Shown here: positions 60,242 to 64,000 of the stretch, one piece after another
Position numbering within the stretch: the stretch's first letter is position 1
How the letters are laid out: the number at the start of each line of letters is the position of its first letter
Source: Morella rubra
Taxonomy: Eukaryota; Streptophyta; Magnoliopsida; Fagales; Myricaceae
Direction of reading: 5' to 3'
NCBI GenBank assembly: GCA_003952965.2
Contig: CM025851.1
Coordinates: forward strand, 27,556,522-27,620,521
Length of the DNA stretch: 64,000 nt
The notes under the pieces: model-generated
What the model was told of the DNA's origin: nothing
Database searches by the model: none
The model's input: only the letters and a program-made list of their open reading frames with translations
Program-made: the position numbers and the translations under genes

Positions 60242-62828
60242 TAGGGCTGTATATGGGTCGGTTCCAGGCGGGTCCATGTGGCACCGGTATTTTTTCTTAA
60301 GCCGACCCGATTGCGATGGTTGGCTTAAAACCGCCCGAACCCGACCCTCTTCGGGCAGGTCGATGCCAGGTCAGTTCAGGTTGTTGGGGTATTTTTTAAA
60401 TTTTAATTTTTCCTTTTTCTGTAATTTCCATTGTGTTAAACTTTTTGCTTTGGACTTCCCTTTTTCAATAATTTCGTTCTTTAGTGTTGGACATCACTTT
60501 TTTTTTGCTTGTTTTCCTAACTTCTTTTGCTTTGGGCTTCCCTTTTCTAGTAATTTCCTTTCTTAGTTCTTTAGTGTAATTAATTTCTTTACTGATGAAA
60601 AATAAAACGATATGGGACCATCTATGGGAATGGAGAAAAAAGAAAAGCTTGTTTGGACCAAATCCGCAGCAACCTCATAATGATCATTTTGAGCCTGCAA
60701 GAACATTGGTACAACTCATCAATTTCATTACAAGGGAGATGAAGTTATTTCATTGAAATCCACGGAAATTCTTGGCTTTTGAATTTGTTTTCGAAAAGCA
60801 AACATTATTGAAAGTGTACGCCACCAAAAACACAACTCATCAATTTCCACACAGCACCTTGACGTCCACCTAAAAAAGTTTATAGTATCTATACTTGAAG
60901 ACAAGTAACAAAACAGAAACTACATCAAACATCAAGCATCGGTACCAAAATAATGGAGTTCATCTCCAAGATTCCTTTCATAGGTTCCTTGTACATCTCC
61001 AGTAGCTAACTTAATGCAAAAACATTATTGCAATTAGATTAGTTTGTTTGGTTTCCAAATATGTTAGAGACCTGGATAAAAAGTAAAGCCAACTCATTTA
61101 AGTTTTGCAACCGTTGTCAGCAGATCTTAGGAACAACACAAAATGTAACATCTCACTAGTATCCTTTCATTGAATTATTATTTTGTTAAGAGTTTGACAT
61201 CCACCAAAAGAATACCTGCTCAAATTTCGTAGAGGAAAATGAATTGCGGCTCTTAATAGTTTTGCATCATCTCCAAACTCCTGATGATTCATATTCTCAT
61301 CTACACTAGCATTGGTAAAAGAATAACTTTGCACATAAGAATGAGATGTAGTTCAGTTTTTGTGCTTTCTTCTTCACCTAGATCTTACTGGATAGTCCAA
61401 TGAACAAGATATTCCCTTCCTTTCCAAAGACTATCCGGCTTAGTCGACTAAAAGCACAGATATCATCAAACAAATACACAGATAAAGGAAATCCGACTAA
61501 AAGCACAGATATCATCAACAAATACACAAATAAAGGAAATCCAAGAGGCACAGGCAAGCAAATACATTGCCTAAGCCTCCTTTTGGATGCCAAGAAAGCC
61601 TTTTAGAAGATAACAAACCAAAATCCTTCTATGTTGAATTAGTTTCATAAATCACAACCTTAAACTGCAAAGTATAGTAGCACAACAAAGCATAAAGATT
61701 AAAAAAAAAATCTTTGAAAAAGCATCAATTGGGCAACAAAGAGCAATAAATTATGGAAGATGAATCAGCTTTTCAGTGTATAAAACGTCAGTAACCCTTC
61801 ACTTGAGACACTTGAACTGCAAAATTACTTGAACAGAAGACCCCATTATGCAAATTGATAATATATCCAAAACCCTCGCTGACCCTTTACATTGAGCAGA
61901 AAACCCAAAATAAAAGAATCTCAAAGAGCCCACCATATCAACAATTATAGAAATGATGCACTCAAACATACAAAAACACAAGTAATCGAACCCAAACAAA
62001 GACACAGAAAAAGCAGCACCCCCCAACTGGGGAAAGCACAAACTGCCAAATACCTTATATTTTCACTCATCCATTAGAACACATTTACCATAAAATCCCT
62101 TCTTTCACGCTAAACCTCGCAAAAATTACAAGAAAACAAGAGGCAGAATAAGTTAGACAAGGAATCTGAAATTCAAATAAGAGAGAAGCAGAGAGAGATC
62201 TCGAAGTCCCAGAAAAGCAAAAGAAATAAATCAAACTAAACATTTCCAAAGCAGAGAGAGAACCTACCAATAGTTAAAAGACGAAGAATCGGAATCTGAA
62301 CGCACAAGAGACAACCCAATAAAAGAACAACAATAATCTAGGTTTCTCCATCTTCTTGGTCTTCTGTACTCTATAACTAAAATATCTCCCTCCCTCTCTA
62401 TTTAAAAGAACAACAATTCAATGTTTTATAAGAAATTGAGATTCGAGATGAGAGAGAGAGAAGAGACTCAACAATTGGGCTGCTGGCCGGGAGGAGAAGG
62501 AAGCAAGCGGCGACTGGCAAGCGGCTCCTCACTCGAAGACTGTCGTGTTGAAGCTCCAAGGACTGAAGGAGATAGTGAGTGAGGCACGGCCGATCGAGGA
62601 GAAGGATAAGGATCTTATTGCTTAAGGTTGAGTAGTGTTTGGGGAAATAGCGGGTTCGGTCGGGCTGAAGTGAAACTGACGGTTTGGGCCTCAGCCCGAC
62701 CAAAGATAAGCGAGTTTCAATATTATGAACCCGCTTCGCTCGGGCTCATATATAAACCAACCGATTTCGGTCGGTTTCAGTCGGGTCGAGTCGATTTATG
62801 CGAGTCGGGCCCAGCGTGTACAGCCCTA
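60242..62828. mobile_element. hAT-type transposon, non-autonomous (2,587 bp), 8-bp target duplication
   Basis: The left end TAGGGCTGTATATGGG and the right end, reverse complemented TAGGGCTGTACACGCT, give a terminal repeat of about 12 bases. The outside flanks are ATCTTAAC (60234-60241) and ATTTTAAC (62829-62836), an eight-base duplication with one mismatch. Subterminal regions are GC-rich with repeated words such as cgggtcg, gcccgac and tcggtcgg at both ends, while the interior is AT-rich. No transposase domain was recognised in any frame, so mobility would need a transposase from elsewhere. The interior contains a 49-base tandem duplication at 61445-61541. Confidence 0.75.
61445..61541. repeat. 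49-base tandem duplication inside the hAT element
   Basis: The unit from cgactaaaagcacagatatc to aaaggaaatc occurs at 61445-61493 and 61494-61541, with one base deleted and one substituted in the second copy. Confidence 0.9.
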
Positions 62829-62879
62829 ATTTTAACATAATTTCATATTAACTTTAGTGACTATTCACAAGAATTCTAA

Positions 62880-63105
62880 AATATTTAAAAAAAAAAAAAA
62901 AGCTATCATTAAAAATTCCTCTCTATACTTTTTCATCAAATTTTTATATTTTTTTTTATTAAAACAGTCTATCAAACCATTTCTTTCTATTTTTTTTTTT
63001 AAAACTTCAATAAAAATCAACCTATAATTAAATATCTTTAAAAAATTCGCTAATTTTTTTACCAATCTCAATAAAATTTCAATCTACTTAAATATTCAAT
63101 ATCTT
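62880..63105. repeat. Fragment related to the MITE at 6034-6396
   Basis: Words such as attaaatatctttaaaaaatt and caatctacttaaatattca occur in the same order in the MITE of TIC22 intron 3. The terminal repeats are not preserved here. Confidence 0.5.
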
Positions 63106-63544
63106 TGATCACGTGGCTCTAGGGCGCTGCGAGTTTGTAGACGGGACTTTGTCATTACAGAGTGAGGCGTGCATTGAACTGCCGCCGGTTGGACCCTGAT
63201 TTGCCCAGCGGGCCTGATATCCAAAAGCTTTGTCATCGTGGAGTGCCACAGGCCTTTGCCGTACTGGGCTTTATTCTGACCGCAATATGTCCAAGCGGCA
63301 GAGGCTTTTGCAAATTGCATTGTCAAAATTGCCCGTTTTCAAGGTTGGTCTCATCTTCAGCTTCCCCTTCCTCGCATCCGTTTTTGTTAAGTACCTTTAA
63401 AGCAGCCCATGCTCTTCATCTGTTCAGATCTGACTTGTAAATGGAGACGTAAGGAGAAGAACAAAATGAAAATTGTTAGAGAGAGAGAGAGAGAAACACT
63501 AGTCAGTAGGGTTCGGTGCTTTACAAATAATTATTTATTTTTTG
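63106..63544. other. GC-richer stretch without recognised gene
   Basis: 63120-63350 is GC-richer than its surroundings and open for about 90 codons on the plus strand (63162-63440), but no known motif appears. A (GA)n run lies at 63479-63493. Confidence 0.35.
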
Positions 63545-63830
63545 ATCTAAGCCAAATTAATAGAAAACGACAAAAAATTATTAATGTTCACGTAAATAAT
63601 TGGATGACCAAATGAGCAATCAAGATAGACATATACTATTCTGGATCGACTCGAACAATACATATTCGATATAGCAGTACTAGACGTAGGTTGTGATATA
63701 GCCTGTGTCCAGCCAAGAGATTCAATAAAAACTAGGTTATTATCTAAGCCAAATTAATAGGAAAACAACAACAAAAATTAGCAATTTTCGCATAAATAAT
63801 TGAATGACGGAATGAGCAATCAGATAGACA
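63545..63830. repeat. Two to three tandem copies of the repeat seen at 53400-53700
   Basis: The segment aagccaaattaatag through to atgagcaatcaagatagacat (63550-63630) recurs at 63748-63812. A shorter third copy (cataaataattgaacgacgg) follows at 63828. The words between them, gacgtaggttgtgatat and caagagattcaataaa, also match the 53400 copy. Confidence 0.65.
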
Positions 63831-64000
63831 TAAATAATTGAACGACGGAATGAGAAATCAGATGTTCCTTCTGTCCTGATGGTATCTCGTCCACTCCTTA
63901 GGCCGTGGATTTAGTTGTCTATTTGTACTGATGTGGAAGCGAGTGTTTGACTACCTACTTTTCCGAAGACTACTATTTTTGGCTGAATTACTTCCGAATT

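Noticed and set aside
62340..62640. Possible gene start on the minus strand inside the hAT element (GA-rich leader, short frame beginning MEKPRLL)
   Set aside because: The frame ends after about 25 codons and no splice continuation with a known domain was found.

Overview
The window is nuclear DNA of a flowering plant, almost certainly a eudicot. It is AT-rich and most of it is non-coding. Its genes are split by many short GT-AG introns and belong to plant families: chloroplast import factor Tic22, calmodulin-like EF-hand proteins, a DUF1664 protein, a UGT85-type glucosyltransferase and an MLO protein. The gene-poor space is filled with plant transposons: Ty1/copia, hAT, CACTA, Tourist-like MITEs and a TRIM. 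A run of exactly 1,000 N (20967-21966) is a scaffold gap. I could not identify the species. I re-derived exon boundaries by reading splice sites and reading-frame phase against family knowledge; nothing was checked against transcripts.

Layout. 1-372 (-): 5' end of a membrane-anchored protein gene that runs off the left edge. 2153-7872 (-): complete 8-exon TIC22 gene, 280 aa, with a tandem TRIM in intron 4 and MITE material in intron 3. 12049-12315 (+) and 18633-18956 (+): two intronless two-EF-hand genes, separated by a copia remnant, an hAT MITE and a fold-back MITE. 20967-21966: gap. 21967-32479: about 10.5 kb with no recognisable gene but a marked strand asymmetry. 32480-34463 (+): DUF1664 gene without recognisable 5' exons and with one GC-AG intron. 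36060-36218 (-): small secreted Cys/Pro-rich peptide gene. 38271-39831 (+): UGT85-like pseudogene with two frameshifts. 40260-40411 (-): a second copy of the peptide gene, broken by a stop codon. 42793-48223: nest of a copia fragment (+), a 5'-truncated copia element (-) and a LINE-type RNase H fragment (+). 48695-52928 (+): complete 15-exon MLO gene, 554 aa, closest to Arabidopsis MLO3 as I remember it. 53400-64000: transposon-dominated, with a CACTA-type composite, a FAR1-like fragment, a (TA)n hairpin, a 2.6-kb hAT element and a short tandem repeat.

The genes do not form a pathway. Tic22 acts in protein import at the chloroplast envelope, the EF-hand proteins are Ca2+ sensors, and MLO proteins are seven-helix membrane proteins regulated by calmodulin. 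No operon-like or cluster logic is visible. The most notable points are the loss of the calmodulin-binding tryptophan in the MLO protein, the unnamed duplicated small secreted peptide on either side of a dying UGT gene, the unexplained asymmetric 10-kb block, and several transposons whose ends and target duplications can be read directly.
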